Shown piece by piece: positions 1 through 8,726 of a stretch of DNA of 64,000 nucleotides. The stretch spans positions 3,534,001 to 3,598,000 of the forward strand of contig NZ_LT607409.1 in assembly GCF_900091505.1 (NCBI RefSeq), read 5' to 3'. Every line of letters begins with the position of its first letter. Positions within the stretch are counted from its first letter, which is position 1. This stretch comes from Micromonospora chokoriensis. Lineage in GTDB: Bacteria > Actinomycetota > Actinomycetes > Mycobacteriales > Micromonosporaceae. The position numbers and the translations under genes are program-made. Below the pieces are notes generated by a model. That model ran no database searches. It was given only the letters and a program-made list of their open reading frames with translations, and had not been told where the DNA came from.

Positions 1-1026
1 GACCGCATCTATGACAGCCGCTCAAAGTCCACGCTCATCCTTGTCGACTGTTGCTTCAGCGGGAGTTTCATCACGGGCATGCAGGCCCGTTCCAGCGGCG
101 AACCCGACGTTGACGTACTTGTCCGAGGCTTACCTCAGGGCAGCGGGGTCGCGGTACTTACCGCGTCGGGTGAGCATGAGGCTAGTTTCGAAGACGTCGA
201 ATCAGCTACGGCGCGAGCCTCCTACTTCACAGAAGCCGTTGTAGATGGCGTCGCCACCGGTGCCGCAGACCTGAACCGCGACGGTCGGATCACTGTCGAT
301 GAACTCTACGAGTATGTCTACCTCCACGTCGTGAACGGGCCGTCGCCTCAACGCCCACGCAAACTCGGAATGGGCGAGGGGACGATGGTGGTTGCTGAAC
401 CACTGGGCCATCGGGGTTCCATACCCCAGGCAGCACCCCCGCCGCGCAGAACCGCCGCGCCTGTTCTTCGAGCGCGAGGTGTACTCGGCTATGCGGCGTT
501 TGATGGCCAGTCCGTCGTCATCGGCAAGGATGGCTTCGGGCCCGTCATGAAGGGCGAGCGCCGCCTACACGTCAGCGATGTCGCCGGGGTCTCGTTCAGG
601 CCGGCAACCTCCCTGCACTATGGCTACCTACAAGTGATCCAGAGAGGCGTCCAGCCAGCACCGATCAGCCGATTCGGACCTGGCGCGGGACGACCTCCCA
701 TGGAGGACGGTGCCTCAGTCTCCTTCGCCAGATCCGTCAACGCCGAGATGCAGCAGATGCGAGATGCCATCGAAGCAGCCATTGGTATCCCGCCACGCGC
801 CCTCAAGGAGTCGACAGCCAAGAACAGCGCTTGGGCGAGACTCGGGCGCGGTCTACTGTGGTTCCTCGGGATCCTCGCCGGACTCCTCGAAGCCATCGTG
901 ATAGCCGTGACTGTAACCGACAGCTGGGACGACCACAGTGTCGGCACCGCCGTAACGGCGAATCTCCTTTCTGGTACCGCGGTCCTGGCCAGCGGCCGAG
1001 TGCTCTACATGAACCGTCGCAAGTAA
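1..1026 (+). CDS. Caspase-like (peptidase C14) protein, C-terminal part
   Basis: The reading frame is open to the first base, so the 5' end lies outside the window. It begins just before the motif LVDCCFSGSF (nt 43-69), which matches the strand-plus-catalytic-Cys signature (D-x-C-x-S-G) of metacaspase/caspase-fold proteases; the catalytic Cys codon is nt 52-54 and the catalytic His would be upstream. Nearby DLNRDGRITVDEL resembles an EF-hand loop, as in many actinobacterial caspases. The C-terminus has about 60 residues with two probable membrane segments (around GLLWFLGILAGLLEAIVIAV) and ends MNRRK. Such caspases often act as effectors in bacterial conflict systems. The family call is seen in sequence; the cellular role is inference. 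Confidence 0.75.
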   Translation, partial: DRIYDSRSKSTLILVDCCFSGSFITGMQARSSGEPDVDVLVRGLPQGSGVAVLTASGEHEASFEDVESATARASYFTEAVVDGVATGAADLNRDGRITVDELYEYVYLHVVNGPSPQRPRKLGMGEGTMVVAEPLGHRGSIPQAAPPPRRTAAPVLRARGVLGYAAFDGQSVVIGKDGFGPVMKGERRLHVSDVAGVSFRPATSLHYGYLQVIQRGVQPAPISRFGPGAGRPPMEDGASVSFARSVNAEMQQMRDAIEAAIGIPPRALKESTAKNSAWARLGRGLLWFLGILAGLLEAIVIAVTVTDSWDDHSVGTAVTANLLSGTAVLASGRVLYMNRRK

Positions 1027-1080
1027 GAGAAACAAGCCGTGACCGAGCGACTAAAAAATCACCGGGTCACAGGGCCAGGA

Positions 1081-1128
1081 TTCAATTCGGGTGGCTCGCC
1101 CTCCAATGATGGGGGCGAGCCGATTGAA
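1081..1128 (+). terminator. Hairpin downstream of caspase gene
   Basis: GGCTCGCC (1093-1100) pairs perfectly with GGCGAGCC (1114-1121), and an outer arm TTCAAT/ATTGAA (1081-1086 with 1123-1128) extends the structure. It lies 55 bp after the caspase stop codon. No strong T-run follows, so termination is an inference from position and stem strength. Confidence 0.5.
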
Positions 1129-1212
1129 ATCTTCAGAGTTGCACCTTCAGGCTGCTATCCTCGCCCTTGCGCAGGGTAATGGCGATCCAGGGTCGAGCCA
1201 ATCCTGGTCGTA

Positions 1213-1290
1213 CCGTAACCTATGAGTATGTGCACCCAATCTGGTGCACGTCTGCGACGGAGCGGTGTTCAAGTCCCCCCTCGGACACCA
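1213..1290 (+). repeat. tRNA-3'-end-like repeat, copy 1 (candidate att site)
   Basis: Positions 1267-1290 read GTTC-AAGT-CCCCCC-TCGGACACCA, the T-loop, T-stem 3' strand, acceptor strand and CCA of a tRNA-Leu-like gene, but no matching 5' acceptor strand is present. Just upstream a 7-bp perfect stem GTGCACC/GGTGCAC (1230-1249) is conserved, with compensatory changes, in the second copy at 12797-12872. A 7-bp hairpin AGGACAG/CTGTCCT follows at 1316-1334. I read it as an attachment-site remnant; a degenerate tRNA-like RNA gene is the alternative. Confidence 0.5.
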
Positions 1291-1487
1291 AATTTCGTGG
1301 AAAATCACGACAAATAGGACAGATTGACTGTCCTGTTTGGGCTTGCTTAGACCCAAATGTTATAAGTCTTGGAAGCGGCTGCCTGGCTATGGTTGGCCGC
1401 ATTTGTCCAATTCGGTGACAGAGAATGGCGTCTCTTCGGCGCGCAGACGTCGCAGATTCTCGGTGGTGGGCATGCTGGGTCTGCGTC

Positions 1488-2615
1488 TCAGCGTCGGTAC
1501 GGGTCGACGATCTCCTTGGGGCGTAGCGCGGGTGCGGCGAGGTCGCGCAGCGTCGGGGAGGTGAGGTAGAACCTGCCTCGGGTCTCGCCGTGCTGTTCGA
1601 GCGCGCCTGCCCGGACGAGGGCGCGAAGGTCACGGGTTGCTTGGTCGTCGGTGAGGCTCTCATCGCGCTGATAGAGGGTCCGGCGTACACGACCGCCGGT
1701 GGCGGCGAGGTACAGGGCGCTGACGACCCGCTCGGGTAGCCCGTGGCGTCGTACCCAGGTGTCGAGCAGTTCCCAGAGATGTGCGGCCTGATCGAGGCGT
1801 TGCCGGACCAGTTGGGCCTGTTGGTGATGGGCGCTCAGGCAGAACCGGATCCACTTGCTGGTGTCGTTCTCGGGCTGCCAGGTTGGGCCCCCGACCTCAC
1901 CGAGTGCGTCGTAGTAGGCGTAGGTGTTCCGGCCGACGCCGAGCCACTCCTCGATCGAGGAGAACTCCGGGGCGAGGACACCGTCGCGGGCGAGCACAAG
2001 GGTGTGTAGACAGCGCGACATCCGACCATTCCCGTCCCGCCAGGGATGGATCTTGACCAGGTTCAGGTGAGCCATGGAGGCACGCACGAGCAGCGGGGTA
2101 TCCGGTTCGCCGTCGGCCAGCCAGTCGATCAGCTCGGAGATCAGCGACGGAACATCGTCGGCGTCAGGCCCCGTGTAGACGCATCGGCCGGTGTGCGCCT
2201 CGTCGACATGGATGTCACCTGGACGGAAGCGACCCGGCCACTTGCCGAGCTCATGCCGGAGCATCATGAAGTGCAGCGCGTTGAGCAGCATGTGCTGCCA
2301 GGCGAACTCGCGTGAGCGGGCGAGTTGTTGCACGTAGGTCAGGGCGTCCCGGTAACCAGTGATGACTTCCCAGGTTTGCGGGTTCGTCTCCACCGGCTCG
2401 TCGCCGGCGACGGCGGCGGCGGCGTCGTCCAGGGATACCTGGTAGCCCTCGATCGAATTCGAGCCCTGGATAGCGTGAGCGATCAGAGTGCGTCGGAGTT
2501 GCCCTGTCCAGCGGTGCGGCTCGGCGATCTGATACCGCAGGTTGTCCCGCATGGTGTCCAGTTCGCCGAGCACGCGCTTGTCGTCGTCGGCGAGCGCAGG
2601 GGTCCGATACAGCAT
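1488..2615 (-). CDS. Fic family AMPylase-type protein
   Basis: 375 aa. The Fic active-site motif HPWRDGNGRMSR lies at about residues 190-201 (consensus HxFxDGNGRxxR, with Trp for Phe). The N-terminal inhibitory helix motif SNSIEG (residues 52-57) matches [S/T]xxxE[G/N], so this is a class II, self-inhibited Fic protein. A C-terminal winged-helix-like part follows. Fic enzymes transfer AMP from ATP to hydroxyl side chains of target proteins in the cytoplasm. No antitoxin partner is needed because the inhibitory helix is in cis. The gene stands alone, with a weak AGGATT ribosome site before ATG. Target unknown. Confidence 0.9.
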   Translation of the reverse strand: MLYRTPALADDDKRVLGELDTMRDNLRYQIAEPHRWTGQLRRTLIAHAIQGSNSIEGYQVSLDDAAAAVAGDEPVETNPQTWEVITGYRDALTYVQQLARSREFAWQHMLLNALHFMMLRHELGKWPGRFRPGDIHVDEAHTGRCVYTGPDADDVPSLISELIDWLADGEPDTPLLVRASMAHLNLVKIHPWRDGNGRMSRCLHTLVLARDGVLAPEFSSIEEWLGVGRNTYAYYDALGEVGGPTWQPENDTSKWIRFCLSAHHQQAQLVRQRLDQAAHLWELLDTWVRRHGLPERVVSALYLAATGGRVRRTLYQRDESLTDDQATRDLRALVRAGALEQHGETRGRFYLTSPTLRDLAAPALRPKEIVDPYRR

Positions 2616-2856
2616 ACGCCAATCCTACAATACTTCCCGTCTAATGCTGGAATCATTTAAGCATTCGTTTGCTGACATCCGTTAAGAAGACGATTGGTTG
2701 GCATGTCGATGGGAGGGGCGCGAGGGCGGCACGAGGTCCCGGACACGCTGTGTCTCGTTGAGCACTGTTCGACTGTCATCGTCCGGGTTATGACACGACC
2801 CATCCAGCCGAAAGAACACCTCGTCGGTCCACTCGTACCTGCTGCCCTGCCCGCGC

Positions 2857-3273
2857 GTGCGGGTTCAAGCCCGATGCCGATGCCAGCTCTACCCGCCCAG
2901 ATGCTCGCCTCCGGCGATCATCGGCGCCGCCCTGATGCCGTGGATGGCTCTTCCGGCCCGCTGTGGCCGGGTGAGCGCGCAGCAGCTCCTGCGCGCACTG
3001 GACTGGTCCCCGCACCACCGCATCGACATTCAGCCGCGCCGCGGCATGCTCGTCATCCGCTCGGCTAGCGACGGCCGCCATCAGGTGGGCAGCCGAGGGG
3101 ACCTACCCTTGCCGGCGAATGCCCAGCACATGTGTCGCATCGGGCCCGGTCAACCCGTGCTCCTTGTGGCTATCGTCACGCACGACCCGCTCGTCGTGCA
3201 TCCCGTCAGCACCGTCGTACGCCTGCTCGCCGACCTGCACAATCACCTGGCGGGAGCCGGCAATGACCGCTGA
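2857..3273 (+). CDS. AbrB/SpoVT-like DNA-binding protein next to integrase
   Basis: About 138 aa from this ATG, or 112 aa from ATG 2935. The conserved part starts at CGRVSAQQLLRALDW and runs through GDLPLPANAQHMC to HPVSTVVRLLADLH. This resembles the AbrB/MazE-like regulator that precedes site-specific integrase genes in many actinobacterial elements. The 5' end is uncertain: an in-frame conserved start was not obvious, and a plausible N-terminus (MTRPIQPKEHLVG, from 2790) lies in another frame, which suggests an old frameshift. It overlaps the next reading frame by 11 nt (ATG 3263, TGA 3271-3273), so the two were translationally coupled. Confidence 0.55.
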   Translation: MRVQARCRCQLYPPRCSPPAIIGAALMPWMALPARCGRVSAQQLLRALDWSPHHRIDIQPRRGMLVIRSASDGRHQVGSRGDLPLPANAQHMCRIGPGQPVLLVAIVTHDPLVVHPVSTVVRLLADLHNHLAGAGNDR

Positions 3274-3766
3274 CCCCACCGCCATCGCTGCCGCTCGGCA
3301 AGTCCTGGCTCACCTGGGCGTCACGGTGACCGATCTGCAATCGCACCCCGCGACGCCGGCCGTTCTGCCGACGGTCGCCGAGTACCTGCCCCGTGTTGTT
3401 GCCGCTGCCGGGCCCGGAGCGCGCCGCACCTACGGCACCTACTGGGACCGGATGGCCGCCGCGTGGCCCGAGCGGCCCTTGGACTTCGTCACCGCCAGCG
3501 ACGTCGAGGCCCTCAAACAGGCGATGATCACCAGGCTGACGGCTGCAGAGGGGCGGCCCGCAGGCGCGCGCCGAGTCGCCACGGTGCAGGCGAGGGCGTG
3601 GAATTCTCGGGACCGGATTTTGCTCCGGGCGAGTCGGCTGCTTCGGGTTGCTACGCCGTGTTGTGGACAGCGGGGGTCATTGCGCGTCTCGCCGGGCTTG
3701 TTTGGCGGCGAGTTGAGCGGACTTCCGCGCGGCTTGCTCCATCCGTCCGCAGGGTGCTTTGGATGA
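3263..3766 (+). pseudogene. Truncated tyrosine integrase (N-terminal core-binding part)
   Basis: From ATG 3263 the product reads as the SAM-like core-binding domain of a tyrosine recombinase (YGTYWDRMAAAWPERPLDFV, then TASDVEALKQAMITR). The similarity stops near nt 3600, and the catalytic domain with its R-H-R-Y residues is missing. The remaining frame to 3766 looks like unrelated sequence reading into the XRE fragment on the other strand. This is the leftover integrase of a decayed integrative element. Confidence 0.65.
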
Positions 3767-3962
3767 TGGCGTCGATGCCTCCCCTTGCTCCGTCGGATAG
3801 TTGCTCGATGGAGCGTGTCATCACTTGGACCTTCGCGTTGACCGGTTTCGGGTCAAGGAAGTAGCCCGCTCCGACGCTGAAGAAGTTGGCCAGGGCCGTC
3901 AGGGTGGCGGCTGTGGGGTTGTCGTGCGCTCCGATCCTGAGCTTGCGGATGTTCTTCAAGAG
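3651..3962 (-). pseudogene. XRE-family regulator fragment (3' part)
   Basis: About 103 codons lacking an N-terminus. The text DNPTAATLTALANFFSVGAGY followed by FLDP is the recognition-helix-to-C-terminal part of the common actinobacterial XRE/HTH_3 regulators. The expected first two helices are absent because the sequence switches abruptly near 3965 into the response-regulator fragment. It is probably not functional. Confidence 0.6.
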
Positions 3963-3969
3963 CCGGGCC

Positions 3970-4095
3970 TCAGGCGGCGCTGGGCTCGGCGGGCAGGCTC
4001 GCGGCGTGGCCGTAGAAGCGGTGGATCTGCTCGACGACGCGTTCGAAGTCGCCCAGGTCGATCGGCTTGGTGACGTAGGCGTTGGCGTGTAGGCG
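3970..4095 (-). pseudogene. Response regulator receiver-domain C-terminal fragment
   Basis: About 41 codons reading LHANAYVTKPIDLGDFERVV then EQIHRFYG. This is the beta5-alpha5 end of a CheY-type receiver, with the conserved K-P dipeptide. The phosphoacceptor part is missing, and the fragment begins about 10 nt past the LysR stop codon on the same strand. The same LysR-receiver junction is present again in degenerate form at 27330-27755. Confidence 0.65.
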
Positions 4096-4108
4096 GCGCA
4101 AGGCCCGA

Positions 4109-4996
4109 CTACGTCGTTCGCTGCGCATTGGTGACGACTTGAACGAAGGCGCGTACCAGGGCATTCTCTCCGCCGTTGCGCCACACCGGCGCGTAGTGCA
4201 GCACCGGTCTGTCTGTGATGGGCAGGAAGGTGATGTCGCCTCGTTGCCGGGTGGCTGCCACGTCCGATCCGATCGGGGACACGACGCTGCCGCCGGCGAT
4301 CGCTCGGAAGGCCTCCTCGAGGGTGACGATGGCCAGTCCGCGTCGGATGGGCCGTCCCGCTGGGGTCGTGGACGGGGTGTGCGCCTCCCACACGTAGTCC
4401 GGAATGGGTCCCTCGGGGTAGACCACCGGGTGATCGCCGAGATCCTCCAGCTCGACGCTGCCCCGGCCGGCCAGCGGATGACCGGCGGCCACCGCCAGCA
4501 CCAGCTTCTCCCGGTGCAGGACCGGCCCGACCGTGAGGTCGGGCTCGCGGATGGGCAGCCAGAGGATCCCGATGTCGACCGAACCGGCCCGCAGCGGCCC
4601 GAGCGGGTCGGTCGGCAGGATCTCGCGCAGGCGCAGCTCGCACTGCGGGTGCCGCTGCCGGAACAGGTCGAGGACGGCCTCGACCGACTGGTAGTGGGTG
4701 GCCATTGTGCCGATGGTCAGCGTGCCGGCCTGGCCGCGGGCGGTGGCGGTGGCCTCCTCGACGCCGGAGATGATCTCGCTATAGCCGGCGCGGAGACGGT
4801 CGCGCAGCCGCTCGCCGAGCGGGGTGAGGCGAACAGCACGGCTCGTACGCTCGAAGAGGCCCCCGCCGATCCGGCGCTCCTGCTGTTTGATCGACTGACT
4901 GACGCGCGACTGGGACACGTGCAGACGCTCGGCCGTACGACCGAAGTGAAGCTCTTCGGTCAGGGTCAGAAAGATCTCGATATCGCGCAGCTCCAC
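4109..4996 (-). CDS. LysR family transcriptional regulator
   Basis: 295 aa from the GTG at 4996, chosen because the winged helix starts ELRDIEIFLTLTEELHFGRT immediately after it. The HTH includes AERLHVSQSRVSQSIKQQE. A periplasmic-binding-like effector domain fills the rest (TLTIGTMATHY, later GDITFLPITDRPVLHYAP). It is divergent from the GNAT gene at 5186, so the 190-bp gap is the likely operator region, and LysR proteins usually control the divergent neighbour. Part of its effector domain is duplicated at 27.3 kb. Confidence 0.85.
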   Translation of the reverse strand: MELRDIEIFLTLTEELHFGRTAERLHVSQSRVSQSIKQQERRIGGGLFERTSRAVRLTPLGERLRDRLRAGYSEIISGVEEATATARGQAGTLTIGTMATHYQSVEAVLDLFRQRHPQCELRLREILPTDPLGPLRAGSVDIGILWLPIREPDLTVGPVLHREKLVLAVAAGHPLAGRGSVELEDLGDHPVVYPEGPIPDYVWEAHTPSTTPAGRPIRRGLAIVTLEEAFRAIAGGSVVSPIGSDVAATRQRGDITFLPITDRPVLHYAPVWRNGGENALVRAFVQVVTNAQRTT

Positions 4997-5185
4997 CGGA
5001 CGGCCCTGTCTCCGATCATCGTGCCTGGAACTGGGCAGTCTACGGCCGCGACGAGGACGGGCGGCGCGAGCGTGGCGCGGACCACCGGCCGTCGCAGGTT
5101 CTGTCGGCGATCGATTACCGCTGGCTAATGCGGCGATGTGATCTTCTGCGTTGTTCGGCCGGGGCGGCCGGGCGATGGTGGACGC

Positions 5186-5986
5186 ATGAGCGAGAGCGTG
5201 ATCGACATCGTGGCGGCGGCGGATCATCTCGGCACCCCCCGCTGGCACGCTGTGACGTCGCCCGGTGCGGTGGCCGGGGTCGCCGACCTGCGTCCGGTCA
5301 TGCCGTTCGAGTACGAGTTGCCAGTACCGACCGCCTCGCAGCCGGACACCCTTGAGCTGAACCTGTACGTGCAGCCGCAGTGGCGTCGTCGAGGGATCGG
5401 ATCGCGGCTGCTGGCCGCCGTCGGTGCACACGCCGTGGGCCGGCGGTTGATCGTGCAGACAAGCGCGGGTTCCGCCGCGCGGTCGTTCTGTGAGCAGCAC
5501 GGATTTCGGCGCATCGGATCCGAGAGCCGCGAACTGCTCACCTACTGCGATGTCCACCATGCCTGGCTGGGTGAGTTGGTCGATGTCGAGCACCCCGGAT
5601 ACCGACTGCGTCACTGGACCGGGGATCCGTGCGGCGCGACCAGCGTCGAGCAACTGCTCCGGCATCCGAGCAGGCCCGGTGCCGCGGCGGTGAGCGCCGC
5701 CGAGTCGGACGGCGGGGTGGTCGCCTATGTCGTGGCGACGACAAGCGCACTGCCGCAGTTTCGCGCCCGCCAGTACGGCCCTGCCGTGCTCGTCGGGCAT
5801 CGCGGCCGGCGGCTGGGGCTGTGGGTCAACGCCGCTCTGCTTTTCCGACTACGCGAGATCCATCCACATGTCGAGGAGATCGAGACCCGCACCGCCGACG
5901 AGGACTCCGACCTGGTCGCCCTGCGTCGACACCTGGGCTTCCGCCCATTCGGGCGGCGTCTCCGCTACGAACTCTCCCTGCCGTAA
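5186..5986 (+). CDS. GNAT family N-acetyltransferase (double domain)
   Basis: 266 aa from ATG 5186. The first half carries acetyl-CoA-binding motif A (LYVQPQWRRRGIGSRLL) and a motif B region SAARSFCEQHGFRRIG. The second half repeats a weaker GNAT-like fold ending LRRHLGFRPFGRRLRYEL. Two-domain GNATs of this layout include mycothiol-synthase-like and antibiotic-acetylating proteins; the substrate cannot be read from sequence. It is divergently paired with the LysR gene, which probably regulates it. Confidence 0.75.
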   Translation: MSESVIDIVAAADHLGTPRWHAVTSPGAVAGVADLRPVMPFEYELPVPTASQPDTLELNLYVQPQWRRRGIGSRLLAAVGAHAVGRRLIVQTSAGSAARSFCEQHGFRRIGSESRELLTYCDVHHAWLGELVDVEHPGYRLRHWTGDPCGATSVEQLLRHPSRPGAAAVSAAESDGGVVAYVVATTSALPQFRARQYGPAVLVGHRGRRLGLWVNAALLFRLREIHPHVEEIETRTADEDSDLVALRRHLGFRPFGRRLRYELSLP

Positions 5987-6180
5987 CCGGCGGCCATGAC
6001 TCCGTTCCAGTGGCACGTCCGAGCCGACCTGTGCCCGATGAAGAGAGGTTCGTCATGAAAGATCCTGTCCGCCTGCGGATGTGGGCCGCCCCGGTCGGGA
6101 GCCGAGACCCGCCCGGTGATCCCGGGCCGCCACCCGGCGGTCGCCACCTGCCCACGTCACCATCAAGGAGCTCACCACGG

Positions 6181-6867
6181 TGTTCGTCAACCTTTCCACC
6201 CAGGACAAACTCGCTCTTCGCACGGCTGATGTTCGTGTACATGTTCGGCGGCGCCTTCAGCGTCGGCGTGGACTACATCGACTACGCGACGCCGGGCCTG
6301 ATCCTGCTGGCCGTCTGCTACGGGCTGGGAGCCACCGCGACGGCGGTGAACTCCGACATGACCAAGGGCATCATCAACCGGTTCAAGGCCATGGACGTCT
6401 CCCGCGCGGCGGTGCTGGCCGGTCACGTCGTCACCAGCGTGCTGACCAACGTGATCGCCATCGCGGCGCTCGTCGGAGTGGCCTTCCTGCCGGAGTTCAG
6501 CCCGCAGGCGGGCCTGACCGACTGGCTCGCCGTCGGTGGTGTCGTCGTTCTGCTCGCGTTCGCGGCGGGCTGGTTCACGGTCGCGCTGGGACTGCCGGCG
6601 AGGTCGCCGGAGACGGCGGGCATCGCCGCCGCGCCGCTGGTCATGCTGCCGGTCTTCAGCAGCGCGATCGTCCCGGCGGGGAAGGTGGGGCCGGGCCTGT
6701 GACAGTTCGCCGAGTACCAGCCGTTCACGCCGATCATCGAGACCGTGCGCGGCCTGCTCGACAGCGCGCCTGACACTACCGACGCGGCCGTCGCCATCGC
6801 CTGGTGCGTGGCCATCGCCCTCGTCGGCCACCGGTGGGCGCGTGCCGGCTTCACGAAGTGGTCGTGA
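6181..6867 (+). pseudogene. ABC-2 (DrrB-type) permease, 5'-truncated with internal stop
   Basis: The frame encodes a typical DrrB/ABC-2 permease core: LMFVYMFGG, YATPGLILLAVCYGLGATAT and SDMTKGIINRFKAMDVSRA, then several membrane helices. At 6700-6702 a TGA interrupts it, and the same frame continues as QFAEYQPFTPIIETVRGLL and ends FTKWS-stop at 6865-6867. Homologues have a Trp-containing stretch before FAEYQPFTP, so a TGG-to-TGA change explains the stop. About 50 N-terminal residues and the partner ATPase are missing. A remnant drug-efflux system. Confidence 0.8.
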
Positions 6868-7025
6868 CCCCGGCCGGTGTGGGGCGTGTGAGGCGCCACC
6901 TCGGTGCACGTAGCCCAACGAGGCGGCGCCGCAACCGGTCGAGAGCCCTCCGTCGGCACCCGGCTGTCGCGGCCGAACGGCCGTCACCACCATGTCCTTG
7001 TCCGCCTGCCAGATCAGGAGGCGTC

Positions 7026-8726
7026 TTGCTCACGTCGCAACTCTCGCTGCATGACATCACCCGCCGCTACGACGAGCGCTCCGTGCTGGCCGGCATGTCC
7101 TTCAGCGTCAAACCGGGCGAGAAGGTCGGCATCATCGGCGACAACGGCGCCGGGAAGTCGACCCTGCTACGCCTGATCGCCGGGGTGGACCGACCCGACA
7201 ACGGAGACCTGACAGTGATCGCACCAGGAGGTGTCGGCTACCTGGCCCAGTCGCTCGCGCTGCCGCCACATGCCTCAGTCCAGGACGCGATCGACCTCTT
7301 CCTGGCCGACCTCCGCGAGCTCGAGTCGCTGATCACCCGTACCGAGGCAGCGTTGAGTGGTCTGTCGAGGGCTGAACTCGTCGCCGGCCTGGACCACTAC
7401 GCCGGGCTGGTCTCCCGTTACGAAGCACGGGGCGGGTACGGGGCGGACACCCGGGTCCAGAAGGCGTTGCACCGGCTCGGTCTGCCGCATCTGGACCGTA
7501 GGCGGGCGCTGGGCACCCTGTCCGGTGGGGAGCGCTCTCGGTTGGCGCTGGCTGCCACGCTGGCCTCCGAGCCGGAACTGCTGTTGCTCGACGAGCCGAC
7601 CAACGATCTCGATGATCAGGCCGTGGGCTGGCTGGAGGCGCGCCTGCGGCAGCACCGCGGCACACTGCTCGCGGTCACCCATGACCGGGAGTTCCTCAGC
7701 CGGGTCACCGACACGATCCTGGATGTCGCTCAGGGCGCGGTGACACGCCACGGCGACGGCTACGACGGGTACCTGACCGCCACGGCCGCCGAACGCCGCC
7801 GTCGGCTACAGGAGTACGAAGACTGGCGCGATCAGCTGGCCCGTAACCGTAAGCTCGCTGCCGCCAACGCGTTCCGTCTGGAGGCGATCCCGCGCAAGGC
7901 GCCGATGGCCAAGTTCGGGCACGGTGCCTTCCGTGCCCGCGGCCGTGATCACGGTGCGATGGGACGCATCCGCAACGCCAAGGAGCGCATCGAGCGTCTC
8001 ACCGCAAACCCGGTCGCGCCGCCGCCCGACCCGCTGGTGTTCTCGGCCGGCATCACCGGCGTCGACGACGACGCCCCGGAGACGGTTGCCGAGCTCACCG
8101 AGGTTCGCGTCACCGACCGGCTGTACGTGCCGTCACTGCGGATCGGCGGCACGGACCGGTTTCTGGTCACCGGGCCCAACGGGGCGGGCAAGTCCACCCT
8201 CATCCGGGTCCTGGCGGGAGAACTGTGCCCGGACGATGGAACGGTACGGACCCAGGGCCGGATCGGTCACCTGCGGCAGCAGATGACGCCGTGGCCGCCG
8301 AACCTGACCGTGTGGGAAGCGTTCGCCGACGGGCCCGCTGGTGACCTGGACGAACTGCTGTCGCTGGGCCTGTTTCGACCGACTGACCTGCGGTTGCGGG
8401 TGAGCGAGCTGTCGTACGGACAACTCCGCAGGCTCGAACTGGCCCGTCTGGTCAGCAAGCCGGTCGACCTGCTGCTCCTGGACGAGCCGACGAATCACCT
8501 CAGCCCTGCTCTGGTCGAGGAGTTGGAGCAGGCGCTGGTCGACTACCCGGGCGCGGTGGTCGTCGTCACCCACGACCGCCGGATGCGGGCTCGGTTCGCC
8601 GCCGCCACGCACCTACAGCTACGTGCCGGCCACGTGGAACAACTCAGCGAGAGGACCGCTGACACCGGCACCTGCCGCGACGGCGGTGCCAGAGGCGAAG
8701 AGAAATCAGAGGGGAATGACGAGTGA
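7026..8726 (+). CDS. ABC-F family ATP-binding protein (ribosome protection type)
   Basis: 566 aa from a TTG start, chosen because AGGAGG sits 5 nt upstream (about 7015-7021) and the product then begins MLTSQLSLHDITRRY. It has two ATPase halves: GDNGAGKST, LSGGERSRL and LLLDEPTND, then GPNGAGKST, LSYGQLRRLELA and LLLDEPTNH. An interdomain linker rich in Arg/Lys separates them and there are no membrane segments. ABC-F proteins act on the ribosome, and several actinomycete members give macrolide, lincosamide or streptogramin resistance. It is the first gene of a four-gene cassette; its stop overlaps the next start. Confidence 0.9.
   Translation: MLTSQLSLHDITRRYDERSVLAGMSFSVKPGEKVGIIGDNGAGKSTLLRLIAGVDRPDNGDLTVIAPGGVGYLAQSLALPPHASVQDAIDLFLADLRELESLITRTEAALSGLSRAELVAGLDHYAGLVSRYEARGGYGADTRVQKALHRLGLPHLDRRRALGTLSGGERSRLALAATLASEPELLLLDEPTNDLDDQAVGWLEARLRQHRGTLLAVTHDREFLSRVTDTILDVAQGAVTRHGDGYDGYLTATAAERRRRLQEYEDWRDQLARNRKLAAANAFRLEAIPRKAPMAKFGHGAFRARGRDHGAMGRIRNAKERIERLTANPVAPPPDPLVFSAGITGVDDDAPETVAELTEVRVTDRLYVPSLRIGGTDRFLVTGPNGAGKSTLIRVLAGELCPDDGTVRTQGRIGHLRQQMTPWPPNLTVWEAFADGPAGDLDELLSLGLFRPTDLRLRVSELSYGQLRRLELARLVSKPVDLLLLDEPTNHLSPALVEELEQALVDYPGAVVVVTHDRRMRARFAAATHLQLRAGHVEQLSERTADTGTCRDGGARGEEKSEGNDE

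Noticed and set aside
1213..1290. A functional tRNA gene
   Set aside because: The T-arm/acceptor end is tRNA-like, but no 5' acceptor strand, D-arm or proper anticodon loop fits at the required distance; kept only as a repeat and candidate att site.
2694..3068. Plus-strand frame starting MVGMSMGGARGRHEVPD as a gene
   Set aside because: Its text loses coding character after HLVGPLVPAALPARAG; the AbrB-like frame overlapping it is the better explanation.
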